From Muribaculaceae bacterium Isolate-104 (HZI) (GTDB lineage: Bacteria > Bacteroidota > Bacteroidia > Bacteroidales > Muribaculaceae), in contig RIBJ01000031.1 in NCBI GenBank assembly GCA_003762715.1, positions 1 to 64,000 of the forward strand: a stretch of 64,000 nucleotides of DNA. Direction: 5' to 3'. Both the position numbers and the translations under genes were made by a program. How positions within the stretch are numbered: the first letter of the stretch is position 1; each line of letters starts with the position of its first letter. The notes beneath the pieces are model-generated. The model ran no database searches and had not been told where the DNA came from. It was given only the letters and a program-made list of their open reading frames with translations. Positions 45,457 to 55,007 of this stretch are shown piece after piece.

Positions 45457-45668
45457 GGTTTAGTTTAATTATAAGTGATGGTTAATTGGTTTCACTCTGC
45501 AAAGAAAATTAAAAAAATGTACAATTCCGCAACTATTTTCGACAAAAATACGAATATATGTTATACAACATATTTTCATTGGCGAACTGCAGAAACCCTG
45601 AAATACGCTCCAAAAAATGGTTTATGTCAAACAAATCAGGCGATTCATGTGTTATTTTTATACATAGT
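45457..45668. other. AT-rich divergent intergenic region between susC and rho
   Basis: About 210 bp, AT-rich, without a gene. It contains a dyad ATATGTT, 4 nt, AACATAT (45556-45573), about 100 bp upstream of susC, that could bind a regulator. I found no convincing primary-sigma promoter for susC; the nearest, TTTCTTTG on the minus strand near 45496-45503, is poor. This suggests regulated expression. Confidence 0.5.
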
Positions 45669-45699
45669 ATTGCACTTTTGGAAAATTGAGTTAACTTTG
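45669..45699 (+). promoter_or_regulatory. Promoter of rho with long leader
   Basis: ATTG (45669-45672), 19 bp, then TAACTTTG (45692-45699). It predicts a leader of about 214 nt before the start at 45920. The leader contains an 18-mer (45770-45787) that also occurs at 884-901. A long rho leader could allow self-regulation by Rho, as known in E. coli. Confidence 0.65.
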
Positions 45700-45919
45700 C
45701 ACTCAAATTCCAAGGGTGTCAGCGATACCCGCCCGGCTGGAGCCACTCGCTCCGTTCATGCGCCGGAATTTCCACCTTATTATATATCTCTCCGAATTTT
45801 CATCAGTATTCACCCCTGGCAGCAGGCATAGTTTCTACCTCCGGTGTTGTATGGCGCCACGACTTCGCCCTCAGACCGCGCCAGACTGCCAAACGAAAAA
45901 GATAACCGCACTTTCAACA

Positions 45920-47956
45920 ATGTACAATTACTCTGAACTTTCAGAAAAAACGACAGAACAGCTCCGGTCGATAGCTGCCGAGATGGGCATGAAAAAGACC
46001 GAGTCTGCCGACAGCGACAACCTTATCAACTACATCCTTGACGAACAGGCAATAAACTACGCGTCAACAGCATCTGAGAAGCGCCGCAAAGCCGAAGCCA
46101 AGGAACCGAAACGCAAAGCCGAAAAAAACACGGCAAAAACCGAACAGGCTGACGAAGCGGCCCCCGCCGAGCCGGCTCAGCCCAAAAAACGCGGTCGCAA
46201 ACCCAAAGCTGAAAAGGCTGACGCGCCTCAGCAACAGGACGCGGCTCCCGAACAGACCGCCAGCGAGACAAATAACGCCGAAACTCCTGTCAAAGAAAAG
46301 ACCAAACGCACTCGCGCGCAACGCACCCCTAAGGCTGAGGCTACGGATGATTCACAGCCGACACAGAAGGCTCAGGAGAGCGACGACGACACCGACAAGC
46401 GCGACGAGCTGACACTCACCCCGCCCATTGCACGCGAAAAAGAGGAGGAGGCGGCGGAGAAACCCTCCCCTGCCGCTGAAACCCCTGCCACAGAGACTCC
46501 CGCACCTGCCGCAGACAGCGCTCAGCCCGAGCAGCAGCAGGCACCCGAGCAGCAGCAACAGCAGCAGCGCCGCGACTTCAAGCCAAGAAACGGTGAGTTC
46601 GGCGCGTTTTTTCCCCGCTCGGAAGGCCGCCGCTTTGTGCCCCGCTCCCAGCGCGAGAAAGAGGAAGCTGAAAAGGCTGCGGCTATAGCTGCAGCATCGG
46701 CACCCATAACCATAGCCGAGCCTTGGCAGGAGAAACAGATGCAGAAACAGCAGAACAAAAAGCAAAAGAACCGCAACAATAACAACAATAACCAGCAGCG
46801 CCAGCAGCAACAGCAGCCCGCAGCGCCGGCATACAACTTCGACGGCATCATAAAAGCCAGCGGAGTGCTTGAGATAATTCCGGAGGGCTACGGTTTTCTC
46901 CGTTCGAGCGACTACAATTACCTGTCGTCGCCCGACGATGTGTACGTTACTCCGCAGCACATCAAGAACTACGGACTCAAAACCGGCGACGTTGTGGACG
47001 CAACCGTGCGCCCGCCGCGCGAGGGTGACAAATACTTCCCCCTGACAACTGTGCTGAGCGTCAACGGCAGGTCGCCCGAGTATGTGCGCGACCGTGTGCC
47101 TTTCGAACACCTCACTCCGCTGTTTCCCGACGAAAAATTCGACCTCACAAGCGGCAGAACCTGCAACATATCCACAAGAGTGGTTGACATGTTCTCGCCC
47201 ATAGGCAAGGGGCAGCGCGGACTCATCGTGGCACCGCCCAAAACCGGCAAGACCATACTGCTCAAAGACATAGCAAACGCCATTGCAGAAAATCATCCGG
47301 AAACCTACATCATGATTCTTCTCATTGACGAACGTCCGGAGGAGGTTACCGACATGAGCCGCAGCGTAAACGCCGAGGTCATAGCATCGACTTTCGACGA
47401 ACCGGCAGAGCGCCATGTCAAGATAGCGAGCATAGTACTCGAAAAGGCAAAAAGACTTGTGGAGTGCGGTCACGATGTGGTGATACTCCTCGACTCGATT
47501 ACCCGCCTCGCGCGCGCCTACAACACAGTTTCGCCCGCATCCGGCAAGATTCTTTCCGGCGGTGTCGACGCCAACGCGCTCCAGAAGCCCAAACGCTTCT
47601 TCGGCGCCGCGCGCAACATTGAAGGCGGAGGCTCGCTCACAATCATTGCCACCGCCCTCACCGAGACAAGCTCGAAAATGGACGAGGTTATCTTCGAGGA
47701 GTTCAAGGGCACCGGCAACATGGAGCTGCAGCTTGACCGCAAGCTCAGCAACAAGAGAATTTTCCCCGCCGTGGACATCATGGCTTCAAGCACCCGCCGC
47801 GACGACCTGCTGCTGCGCTCCGAAACCATGAACCGAATGTGGATTCTGCGACGCTTCCTTTCCGACCGCAACTCTATCGAGGCAATGGAATTTATCAAGG
47901 ACCGCATGGAACGCACTCCCGACAACGACGAATTGCTGCGCACCATGGGCGACTGA
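45920..47956 (+). CDS. rho: Transcription termination factor Rho with long disordered insert
   Basis: RNA-dependent helicase that ends transcription. The 678-residue protein is far longer than the 419 of E. coli Rho. N-terminal helical Rho_N segment (1-45), then a low-complexity region of about 258 residues (46-303) rich in Lys, Glu, Ala, Pro and later Gln and Asn. An RNA-binding cold-shock-like domain (about 305-370) and the RecA-type ATPase domain follow, with Walker A PPKTGKT (439-445), Walker [12 protein letters not shown] and a Q/R loop region. ATG 45920 is chosen because upstream codons lie in the leader and encode a non-Rho sequence. The insert corresponds to the one shown to drive phase separation in Bacteroides thetaiotaomicron Rho. 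Confidence 0.95.
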   Translation: MYNYSELSEKTTEQLRSIAAEMGMKKTESADSDNLINYILDEQAINYASTASEKRRKAEAKEPKRKAEKNTAKTEQADEAAPAEPAQPKKRGRKPKAEKADAPQQQDAAPEQTASETNNAETPVKEKTKRTRAQRTPKAEATDDSQPTQKAQESDDDTDKRDELTLTPPIAREKEEEAAEKPSPAAETPATETPAPAADSAQPEQQQAPEQQQQQQRRDFKPRNGEFGAFFPRSEGRRFVPRSQREKEEAEKAAAIAAASAPITIAEPWQEKQMQKQQNKKQKNRNNNNNNQQRQQQQQPAAPAYNFDGIIKASGVLEIIPEGYGFLRSSDYNYLSSPDDVYVTPQHIKNYGLKTGDVVDATVRPPREGDKYFPLTTVLSVNGRSPEYVRDRVPFEHLTPLFPDEKFDLTSGRTCNISTRVVDMFSPIGKGQRGLIVAPPKTGKTILLKDIANAIAENHPETYIMILLIDERPEEVTDMSRSVNAEVIASTFDEPAERHVKIASIVLEKAKRLVECGHDVVILLDSITRLARAYNTVSPASGKILSGGVDANALQKPKRFFGAARNIEGGGSLTIIATALTETSSKMDEVIFEEFKGTGNMELQLDRKLSNKRIFPAVDIMASSTRRDDLLLRSETMNRMWILRRFLSDRNSIEAMEFIKDRMERTPDNDELLRTMGD

Positions 47957-47982
47957 CCTCTACAAAAAAATATTCATTATCG

Positions 47983-48022
47983 GCTCCGGCATCTCGCACT
48001 CCGCGGTTTGCCGGAGCTTGAT
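47983..48022 (+). terminator. Terminator after rho
   Basis: GCTCCGGC (47983-47990) and GCCGGAGC (48010-48017) form an 8-bp stem with a 19-nt loop, followed by TTGATTTTTG. The loop is large, so efficiency may be modest. Confidence 0.6.
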
Positions 48023-48377
48023 TTTTGCATATCTCATAAATAAATATTCACAACGCATCACAACCCCGCATACAGAGCCAGTTTTAAACAAATTTTACCC
48101 ACCTGAGACAAATGCATATATATCCAATTTATTATAACACATAGCCGTAGAGATTCGACAGATTGTGTTTATTAATGATTTTTAACAAATGGGGGGTAGA
48201 TTTATCCTTTTTATATACCTTTGCAAACAGTTGACATGAATAATGCTGATATTCTGGATAGCACACACATTGCCACTCCTAACATTAAACATATTCGTAT
48301 CACATTTCAGCATGTCTCTCTCGTAAGCATCTATTACCTTATTATATAAAGAAACAACTCGAAATATATCTTTATTT
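48023..48377 (+). promoter_or_regulatory. Upstream region and promoter of the fimbrial locus
   Basis: 355 bp without a gene. TACCTTTG (48216-48223) is a good -7 box. The expected -33 position is occupied by a G6 run (48191-48196), not TTTG. A leader of about 148 nt would follow. ACCTTATTATATA (48336-48348) in the leader is shared with two other upstream regions of this window. Confidence 0.5.
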
Positions 48378-48983
48378 ATGAAGTTTTTGTCAATACAGAC
48401 CCTGCGGGCAACAGCTGTCGCGCTATTCCTTTCAGCCACCTGGCACAGCGCAGACGCGCAGAAAGTAGCCGTCAAGACCAACCTGCTCTACGATGCCACT
48501 CTGACTGTCAACCTCGGAGCGGAAGCCAAATTCAACGACAAATGGACGGGTGACCTGAGCGCCAACTTCAACTCATGGTCTTTCTCCGGCGGCAAACGCT
48601 GGAAACACTGGCTGATACAGCCCGAGGCACGCTACTGGCTGTGCGATGTGTTTGCCGGACACTTCTTCGGCGTCCACGCTCTCGGCGGGCAGTACAACAT
48701 AGGTCATGTCGACATGGGCAGTTTCAAGTTTCTAGGCACCGACTTTTCGCACCTCAAAGACCACCGCTACCAGGGCTGGCTTGCCGGCGCGGGCATTGCC
48801 TACGGCTACTCATGGATTCTGTCAAAACACTTCAACTTAGAGGCGGAAATCGGCATAGGCTGGGCATATACCCGCTTCGACACATTCGAATGCGCCGGCT
48901 GCGGCAAGAAAATATCGTCGGGCAGACACCACAACTATGTCGGCCCCACCAAAGCCGCTCTGAACCTCGTTTATGTTTTCTAA
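48378..48983 (+). CDS. DUF3575 outer-membrane beta-barrel protein of fimbrial locus
   Basis: A 201-residue protein with a signal peptide (about 1-25). VAVKTNLLYDATLTVNLGAEAKF (landmark KTNLLYDATLT) is the hallmark of DUF3575, a small outer-membrane beta-barrel family. Repeated amphipathic strands and aromatic residues (HWLIQPEARYWLCD, FNLEAEIGIGWAY) follow to a C-terminal LVYVF. Genes of this family commonly precede FimA/Mfa-type fimbrial clusters in Bacteroidales. A role in outer-membrane passage or anchoring is inferred from context only. First gene of the fimbrial locus; the next gene begins 19 bp later. Confidence 0.87.
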   Translation: MKFLSIQTLRATAVALFLSATWHSADAQKVAVKTNLLYDATLTVNLGAEAKFNDKWTGDLSANFNSWSFSGGKRWKHWLIQPEARYWLCDVFAGHFFGVHALGGQYNIGHVDMGSFKFLGTDFSHLKDHRYQGWLAGAGIAYGYSWILSKHFNLEAEIGIGWAYTRFDTFECAGCGKKISSGRHHNYVGPTKAALNLVYVF

Positions 48984-49002
48984 ACCACACACATTTCAGC
49001 AC

Positions 49003-50421
49003 ATGAACGCTTACAAACACATCATATCAGCCGCCGCTCTCACAATAGCCCTGGGCGCAGGCGCTTATACAAAACCGGCGGTGTCCGGCTCCGGTCTCAG
49101 AGTGGAACGCTCCGAGTCATCCCTGATTGTCAACCTAGAGGTAGACCTGTCGCAGTTCTCCGCCGAGACAAACCGCGAGGTGATACTCACCCCGGTAATC
49201 AAATCGGAAACCGACTCGCTCGTGCTGCCCGAAATCATTGTGGCAGGACGCACACGCTACTACCGCCACCTGCGCAACGACGCGGCTCCGGCAACATATA
49301 CCCTTCTGCGCTCAAACCGCAGAGACACCGCACAATACACCCGTGTGGTGGAATACTCCCCCTGGATGGAGACCTCACAGCTCATACTGCGCTCATCGGT
49401 GCAGGGATGCTGCGGCGACAACATAGGTGACAGCGGCTCCACCCTGCTCGCCACTCTCGACTTTGCACCGCGCGTGTTCGTGCCCACAGTCATCTATGTG
49501 AAGCCCGAAGCCGAGAAAGTAAAGACCCGCTCCGTTTCAGGCTCGGCGTTCATCGACTTCAAGATAGGTAACACAGTCATTGACCCCGACTACCGCAACA
49601 ACCCCCGCGAGCTTGCCGAGATACGCAACTCAATCGACCAGGTAAAAGCCGACAAGGATGTTACCATAACAGCACTGTCGGTAGTAGGATACGCATCGCC
49701 CGACGGCTCTTACGCCGGCAACGAGCGCCTTGCCCAGGGACGCACACGCAGCCTTGTGGACTATGTCAACAATCTGTACCACTTCCCCGCCGGAATAATG
49801 CACACCGCATGGCACGCCGAAGACTGGGAAGGTCTGGTGAAATACCTGCGCTCCAGCAACCTCGACAACAAAGACGCCATCATAGCCCTCGCGTCGGACA
49901 GCTCCATAGAGCCTGACGCCCGCGAAGCCATGATAAAGAGCCGTTACCCTCAGCAGTACTCCTTCCTTCTCGCAAACGTCTATCCGGCGCTCCGACACAG
50001 CGACTACAAGGTAGAGTTCAATGTCCGCGCATACATCTCGCCTGAGGAAATAGCCCGTGTCATGGCAACAGCCCCGCAGAAACTGTCGCTTGAAGAGCTG
50101 TTTACCCTCGCCCGTACCCTTGACAGAAACTCGCCGGAGTTCCGCGAGGTGATGGAAGTGGCGGTGCGCATGTTCCCCGACTCGCCGGTGGCAAACCTCA
50201 ATGCCGCGTCTACCGCGATAGCCCACAACGAGTACGGCCTTGCCGGCACATACCTCGCCAAGGCAGGCGACTCGCCTGAAACTGTCTACGCCAAAGCGCT
50301 GCTTGCCATAATGGAAAACAACGACTACGCTACCGGCAGAACACTCCTGGGCAAAGCCGCCGATGCAGGAGTGGCAGAAGCCTCCGCCGCACTGCAGCAG
50401 CTCGACGACCTCGGATTCTAA
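49003..50421 (+). CDS. DUF3868 protein with OmpA-like region
   Basis: A 472-residue exported protein: signal peptide (about 1-22), a DUF3868-like beta domain (about 25-150, landmark DLSQFSAETNREVILTP), and an OmpA-C-like region (about 175-320). SVVGYASPDGSYAGNERLAQGRT contains the GYASPDG..N..LA..R peptidoglycan-binding pattern. A TPR/Sel1-like helical tail (about 355-470) follows. Proteins of this type sit just upstream of the major fimbrillin gene in Bacteroides and Porphyromonas loci. A link between fimbriae and the cell wall is inferred. The start at 49003 gives the signal peptide MNAYKHIISAAALTIALG. Confidence 0.85.
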   Translation: MNAYKHIISAAALTIALGAGAYTKPAVSGSGLRVERSESSLIVNLEVDLSQFSAETNREVILTPVIKSETDSLVLPEIIVAGRTRYYRHLRNDAAPATYTLLRSNRRDTAQYTRVVEYSPWMETSQLILRSSVQGCCGDNIGDSGSTLLATLDFAPRVFVPTVIYVKPEAEKVKTRSVSGSAFIDFKIGNTVIDPDYRNNPRELAEIRNSIDQVKADKDVTITALSVVGYASPDGSYAGNERLAQGRTRSLVDYVNNLYHFPAGIMHTAWHAEDWEGLVKYLRSSNLDNKDAIIALASDSSIEPDAREAMIKSRYPQQYSFLLANVYPALRHSDYKVEFNVRAYISPEEIARVMATAPQKLSLEELFTLARTLDRNSPEFREVMEVAVRMFPDSPVANLNAASTAIAHNEYGLAGTYLAKAGDSPETVYAKALLAIMENNDYATGRTLLGKAADAGVAEASAALQQLDDLGF

Positions 50422-50472
50422 TCACAAATCAAATACTTTTTCAACAATCACTTAACAATCTCATTTTTTGCG

Positions 50473-52335
50473 ATGAAAATCTCTAAACTTCTGGCAGGGA
50501 CGATGTCAGTATTCGCCCTTGCCGCAGGACTCGCATCCTGCTCCAGCGAGCAGGTTGAGCCCAACGGGTTTGAAAACGGAGTGGCAAAGTACGACCAGAC
50601 CCACTTCATGAAGGTTGCCGTGGCATCTCCCGCCGGCGCGTTCTCTCGCGCTGATTTCGAGGACGGCACCGCCGACGAAAGCACTGTCAATCAGCTCGTT
50701 TTTGTATTCTACGACAATCAGGGTCAGCCTACCGCAACCATGCAGACTTTTGCAGAGGTTGACAACGAGTTCCAGCCAGGCACGAATGACAATGTCACAA
50801 AATTCTGGACATCGGTAGTACCCGTCAACATGGTGCAGGGTCAGAACATGCCCACCTACGTTATGTGCTATGTAAACCCGATTAACCTTGACGGTCTCGG
50901 CACATACTCGCTCCAGGAAATTCAGAAAAGCACCGTACAGGCGGTTCAGGGAGCAAGAGGCTTTGCAATGTGTAACTCTGTGTACTACGGACAAGACCCC
51001 GTTACCGGACTCACCGGCCCCATGCTTGCAACCCCTATCAACGCGTCAAACCTCTTCACTTCCCGCGATGCAGCAGCAGCCGCTCCCAGCCTTGACATCT
51101 ATGTAGAGCGTTATGCAGCCAAAATCGGTCTGACACTCGCAGCCGGTGACATTCAGCCCGTTACCGTTGGTCAGGTTGGCAAGGGCGACGGCGAGGTTAC
51201 CCTCAACTTCACCCCCACATTCTGGCGCCCCAACGCAATCTGCGAAAACCTCTACCCCACAAAGGCATTCGGCACACAGGCTGACGCTACCGGCGCTTTC
51301 GACCCGCTGAACACTCCCTCGCTTGACGTCATGAACGGTCTTTTCAACGGCACCACTCTCGGCGCCGGCTGGAACGACCCCACCAACTTCCGCTGCTACT
51401 GGGCATGCTCTCCCTCGTACTTCGCCAACGAGTATCCCTTTGTTTCCGACGACGTGGATGACCTTGAGGGCAACACAAAAGACTACAGCATCAAGTACTT
51501 CACCTATAACGACATAGATCACAGCGAAGACTACAAGGGCGTGGCTTGGAACAACGGCTTCACCACAAGCAACACAGGCGCCAACGCTTCCGGCTACTTC
51601 TATTCACGCGAAACAACCACCAACATCGCGGCTATCAGAAACGAAGAAACAGGCAACCCCGCCGCTGCGGTAGCTTCTGTTGTCATCGTAGGCAAATACG
51701 GTGTTACCGGTGCCGATGACCTCAGCGCCGACGGCACATTCTACGTCGACGGCAACAACAATGTGTTCTACGCCAACGAATCAAGCGCCAAAAGCGCTAT
51801 GATCGAGCGCCAGAACGTTCTCTTCACCGACAATCAGGGCACAACACCCGCTACAAACCCCACCCTCTTCTCTATCAAGCACCCGAGCAAGGCTGTGCGC
51901 GGTGACCGCAATGTGGTAGGTCGCTATGTAACCCTCCAGCTCACCAACTTAACCGGCGACGAGGCACAGGCTTCCACCCTCTACTTCTGGGGTACCGGCG
52001 AGGATGGTCACAACGCATACATCCCCGTTACCGAAGAAAACCTGACCACTGTCAACCAGCTCCTCTGGAACATGACCGGCAACCTCGAGATGTACTATCA
52101 GGGTCTCGCATTCTACAACATCCCCGTACACCACCTGAACTGGGAAGACGCAAAGTGCCTGAAAGAAGATGAAAACGGTCTGACAAAGATGTACAACTGG
52201 AACAACATGCCCATCGGCGCCCTCGGCGTGGTGCGCAACCATGTGTACAACATCGAAGTGTCCTCAATCACAGGACGCGCTACCGGTCTCCGCTCAGACA
52301 TTCAGCCTATTGTCCCCCCCGAAAACCGATGTTAA
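50473..52335 (+). CDS. Mfa1-like major fimbrillin lipoprotein, frameshifted near its C-terminus
   Basis: Precursor of the main fimbrial shaft subunit. Signal and lipobox LASC (Cys23), propeptide with an Arg in AFSRADF as possible protease cleavage site, then the Mfa1/FimA two-domain beta sandwich. The frame in this assembly ends at 52335 with an abnormal tail (PPENRC). A C7 run at 52314-52320 lies just before. Removing one C joins the frame to 52321-52405, which reads TDVNYYVAARLNILAWKVV, the expected C-terminal strand of this family. The full product would be 643 residues (50473-52405). The final strand is needed for polymerisation in P. gingivalis fimbrillins, so the form seen here should not assemble. 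Confidence 0.88.
   Translation: MKISKLLAGTMSVFALAAGLASCSSEQVEPNGFENGVAKYDQTHFMKVAVASPAGAFSRADFEDGTADESTVNQLVFVFYDNQGQPTATMQTFAEVDNEFQPGTNDNVTKFWTSVVPVNMVQGQNMPTYVMCYVNPINLDGLGTYSLQEIQKSTVQAVQGARGFAMCNSVYYGQDPVTGLTGPMLATPINASNLFTSRDAAAAAPSLDIYVERYAAKIGLTLAAGDIQPVTVGQVGKGDGEVTLNFTPTFWRPNAICENLYPTKAFGTQADATGAFDPLNTPSLDVMNGLFNGTTLGAGWNDPTNFRCYWACSPSYFANEYPFVSDDVDDLEGNTKDYSIKYFTYNDIDHSEDYKGVAWNNGFTTSNTGANASGYFYSRETTTNIAAIRNEETGNPAAAVASVVIVGKYGVTGADDLSADGTFYVDGNNNVFYANESSAKSAMIERQNVLFTDNQGTTPATNPTLFSIKHPSKAVRGDRNVVGRYVTLQLTNLTGDEAQASTLYFWGTGEDGHNAYIPVTEENLTTVNQLLWNMTGNLEMYYQGLAFYNIPVHHLNWEDAKCLKEDENGLTKMYNWNNMPIGALGVVRNHVYNIEVSSITGRATGLRSDIQPIVPPENRC
52314..52320 (+). repeat. C7 tract at the fimbrillin frameshift
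   Basis: Seven C residues. C6 would keep the fimbrillin open to the stop at 52403-52405; C7, as assembled, shifts the frame. Confidence 0.85.
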
Positions 52336-52405
52336 CTACTATGTTGCGGCTCGCCTCAACATCCTTGCATGGAAAGTGGTTCCCACTCAGAAAGTAGAAC
52401 TCTAA
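52321..52405 (+). pseudogene. Out-of-frame C-terminal end of the Mfa1-like fimbrillin
   Basis: The +1 frame across the C7 run gives PKTDVNYYVAARLNILAWK, then VVPTQKVEL and a TAA stop at 52403-52405. The Y-VA-R-L-ILAWKVV pattern is the conserved last strand of Mfa1-type fimbrillins, so this segment belongs to the gene upstream. Confidence 0.85.
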
Positions 52406-52433
52406 TCATAACATTTTCACACTCTTAAACCTA

Positions 52434-52482
52434 TGTGGAGGCGGCTTGGCAAGAGGCGTCTGAACCGCCTCCACATTTTTTT
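52434..52482 (+). terminator. Terminator between the major fimbrillin and the anchor gene
   Basis: TGTGGAGGCGG (52434-52444) and CCGCCTCCACA (52465-52475) form a perfect 11-bp stem, followed by a run of seven T (52476-52482). It could limit read-through so that the shaft subunit is made in excess over the minor subunits. The 180 bp after it up to 52668 hold no gene and no clear promoter. Confidence 0.88.
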
Positions 52483-52668
52483 ACTCCTCATCACGGCGCT
52501 TTGTCGCGCGGCGCCGATTGAAACAACAACCGCGCGAGAACAACAACCGCAATCGGCACCAATAGCCGGTTACACCTTTTGACAGAAACCGATCACGGCA
52601 CCACCCGCCCCGCGCGCCACAGTGCCGGCAACATATACAGCAAACAAATAAAAAGTAAATATAAAGCT

Positions 52669-53715
52669 ATGAATCTTTTTTGCTCAAGACGCCTGCTTCA
52701 CTCGGCTGTGATTGCCCTCGCCGCCGCTGCCACGGCATCATGCGACGGTGTCATCTACGACGACCAGGGAGACTGCTCGGTCAGCTACAGTGTGGGACTC
52801 ACCTACACCACAAACATAAAGTTTGCCGACGCCTTCCCCGCCGAAGTGAGCCATGTGAACATGTATGTATTTACAAAACAGGGCGCTCTCGCCGGCACTT
52901 TCTCAGCCGATGTCGACCAGCCGGCGGCTACCGCCTACACACTGCCGGTCAATGTGGCTCCCGGCACTTACGACATTGTGGTATGGGCTACAGGAACCTC
53001 GCCCGCCGCAAACCCCACAGCGTTCGAAATCGGCGGCGGAGCCTCACCGGCATCCCCCTCGGCTCTCACCGCATCGCTGCCGCTGCAACAGGTCGACGGC
53101 GCAATGTATGTGGACCGCGACATAACACCGCTCTACCACGCCTACGCGGCTGACGTGGTGTTTCCCGACACATACGGCGACGTGACCGTGGGCCCGATTG
53201 ACCTGACCAAGGACACAAACCGTTTCAGCATACTGCTGCAGAACATCGACGGCACAACCATGATGCCGTCTGACTTCACATTCGAAATTATAGACGACAA
53301 CGCCAACCTCTCTTACCTCAACACCCTGTTGCCGTCACCGCAGTTCGCATACCGCCCCTGGGCTGTGATCTCGACCTCCGCTTCGTTCGACGAGCCGCAG
53401 ACATCACGCACGCAGAACACCGTCAACGGCTTACTCGCCGAAATATCCACCGGCAGACTGTTTGCTGCTTCAAGCCCCGTGCTTGTGGTACACCGCAACA
53501 CCGACAACGAGGACATCATACGAATAAACCTGCTCAAATACCTCCTCATGGTAAAAGGCGAGTACAACCGCCCCATGACCGACCAGGAGTACCTTGACCG
53601 CAACGACCTCTACACCCTCATGTTCTTTATCAGCCCCGACAAGAGCTGGTACATTGCCGGAGGCGTGTACATAAACGGATGGAGAGTAGTGCCGCCTCAG
53701 GACACCGAACTCTGA
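52669..53715 (+). CDS. FimB/Mfa2 family fimbrial anchor lipoprotein
   Basis: A 348-residue lipoprotein. Lipobox ATASC gives acylated Cys25, followed by DGVIYDDQGDCSVSYSV, the typical N-terminus of Mfa2/FimB proteins. Mfa2-type sandwich domains follow, and the C-terminal strand ends INGWRVVPPQDTEL, which parallels the fimbrillin ending. In P. gingivalis, Mfa2 and FimB anchor the fimbria to the outer membrane and limit its length. The start at 52669 is used because it begins the signal peptide; the frame opens upstream without initiation support. Confidence 0.9.
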   Translation: MNLFCSRRLLHSAVIALAAAATASCDGVIYDDQGDCSVSYSVGLTYTTNIKFADAFPAEVSHVNMYVFTKQGALAGTFSADVDQPAATAYTLPVNVAPGTYDIVVWATGTSPAANPTAFEIGGGASPASPSALTASLPLQQVDGAMYVDRDITPLYHAYAADVVFPDTYGDVTVGPIDLTKDTNRFSILLQNIDGTTMMPSDFTFEIIDDNANLSYLNTLLPSPQFAYRPWAVISTSASFDEPQTSRTQNTVNGLLAEISTGRLFAASSPVLVVHRNTDNEDIIRINLLKYLLMVKGEYNRPMTDQEYLDRNDLYTLMFFISPDKSWYIAGGVYINGWRVVPPQDTEL

Positions 53716-53808
53716 GCCGCGCCCACTCCCCTGTCCGGGCAAAACAAACATAGCTTAATACCGATACCAACTCATTATCGCATAAAAATACCATTCATTT
53801 CCGCATAA

Positions 53809-54993
53809 ATGAACTGTTTGAAAAAATCGGCTGCACGCCTGCTGTTAACCGCCGCCGTTGCCATTCCGGCTCTGACCGGATGCGTCAACGACAGTTCCCT
53901 CTGCCCTGATGTGCCGGAGGGCGGTGTGCAAGCCTCGTTTCAATTCACCGTGGTGACCCGCGGTGCCGTCCACTCCGCCTCACGCGCCGCCAACCTCGAC
54001 CCGGTAGGCGACCAGAGCGCGTCTGATGCTGAAAACGCGCTTGACCTCGACCGTACCCAGTTTCTGATATTCGACCGCGACAAGAAACTGCTCGAAGCGC
54101 TGTATCCAAACATAGTGGAGGACAATATGCCGCTTTACACAGCTACCGTCACTCTCACGCTGCCCTATTTTGCCGATGCTGTGGCGGCAAACGCCGACAA
54201 CATACCATTCTATATAATGGTGCTGAGCAACTGCCGGGGCATAGTGGCTGAAAAAGGGCAGACTATCGACCAGATTGCCGCCGAGCTCCAGACATTCTCC
54301 GCTCCTCAGAACATCAACGCCACAACCGGCTGGAGCCCCAGCATAGAGGACAACAGACTCATACCGATGTCCGGGTTGCAGGGCTTTTCCGTGAGTGCCG
54401 CACAGCTGCTGGCATCCACTCCGGAAAACCCGGTGCGCCTGAGCGACGGCGGCAAAAATGTTGACATGCTCCGCGCGCTTGTGAAAATAGAGATTATCGA
54501 CGGCATAACCGACGGCAACTACTCCCTCACCGGAGCCACCCTTGACGGACACTTCACTTCGGGTACTATACTTCCCGCAATAGCCCAGTGGAAAGACTAC
54601 GCCAGTGTGGATGTCAAAGCGCCTACTATGCCCGAAAACCCGGTGTTTGACACCGCAAACGCCCTGATATTCACCAAAGACACCGCAGAGCCTGACCTTG
54701 CAGACGCAAAGGCGGTGTACTCGGTGTATGTTCCCGAATTTCTGCTCGGAGCCAACGGCGCCACTGCCGCTACCGTAAACGCCCGCCTCAAACCAGCGGT
54801 GGGCGACGAAATAACCCGCTCGTTTACCGTAGCCGACTACTCAGGCAACTTCCCCAACGAGCTTGAACAGCTCAGACGCAACCACATCTACCGCTTTGAA
54901 GTGACAGGCGTGTCTGTTGACATGAATCTGCAGCTGAACTACACAGTCTGCCCTATGGACGATGTCACTTCCGGAGACATAACTTTTGAATGA
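53809..54993 (+). CDS. Fimbrillin-like minor subunit lipoprotein
   Basis: A 394-residue lipoprotein with lipobox ALTGC (Cys25), then a conserved short Cys pair region (CVNDSSLCPD). A two-domain beta-rich body follows with MLRALVKIEIIDGI, a fimbrillin-type strand pair, and a C-terminal RNHIYRFEVTGVSVDMNLQLNYTVCPMDD, which resembles the end of FimA-like proteins. The position after the anchor gene fits an accessory tip-complex component such as Mfa3/Mfa4 of P. gingivalis. The exact counterpart cannot be fixed. The next gene starts 14 bp after its stop. Confidence 0.85.
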   Translation: MNCLKKSAARLLLTAAVAIPALTGCVNDSSLCPDVPEGGVQASFQFTVVTRGAVHSASRAANLDPVGDQSASDAENALDLDRTQFLIFDRDKKLLEALYPNIVEDNMPLYTATVTLTLPYFADAVAANADNIPFYIMVLSNCRGIVAEKGQTIDQIAAELQTFSAPQNINATTGWSPSIEDNRLIPMSGLQGFSVSAAQLLASTPENPVRLSDGGKNVDMLRALVKIEIIDGITDGNYSLTGATLDGHFTSGTILPAIAQWKDYASVDVKAPTMPENPVFDTANALIFTKDTAEPDLADAKAVYSVYVPEFLLGANGATAATVNARLKPAVGDEITRSFTVADYSGNFPNELEQLRRNHIYRFEVTGVSVDMNLQLNYTVCPMDDVTSGDITFE

Positions 54994-55007
54994 TACACAC
55001 AGCAAGC

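Noticed and set aside
46530-46830. Repeats of CAG/AAC triplets considered as a CRISPR-like or tandem repeat
   Set aside because: They encode Gln and Asn runs of the Rho insert in frame and have no spacer structure.
46352-47473. Minus-strand open frame with leucine-rich segments opposite rho
   Set aside because: The leucine runs arise from the Gln/Ala codons of the rho insert; it is not a membrane protein.
47983-48377. Possible small RNA or tRNA in the gap after rho
   Set aside because: No cloverleaf or conserved RNA structure could be drawn; only a terminator and a promoter were supported.
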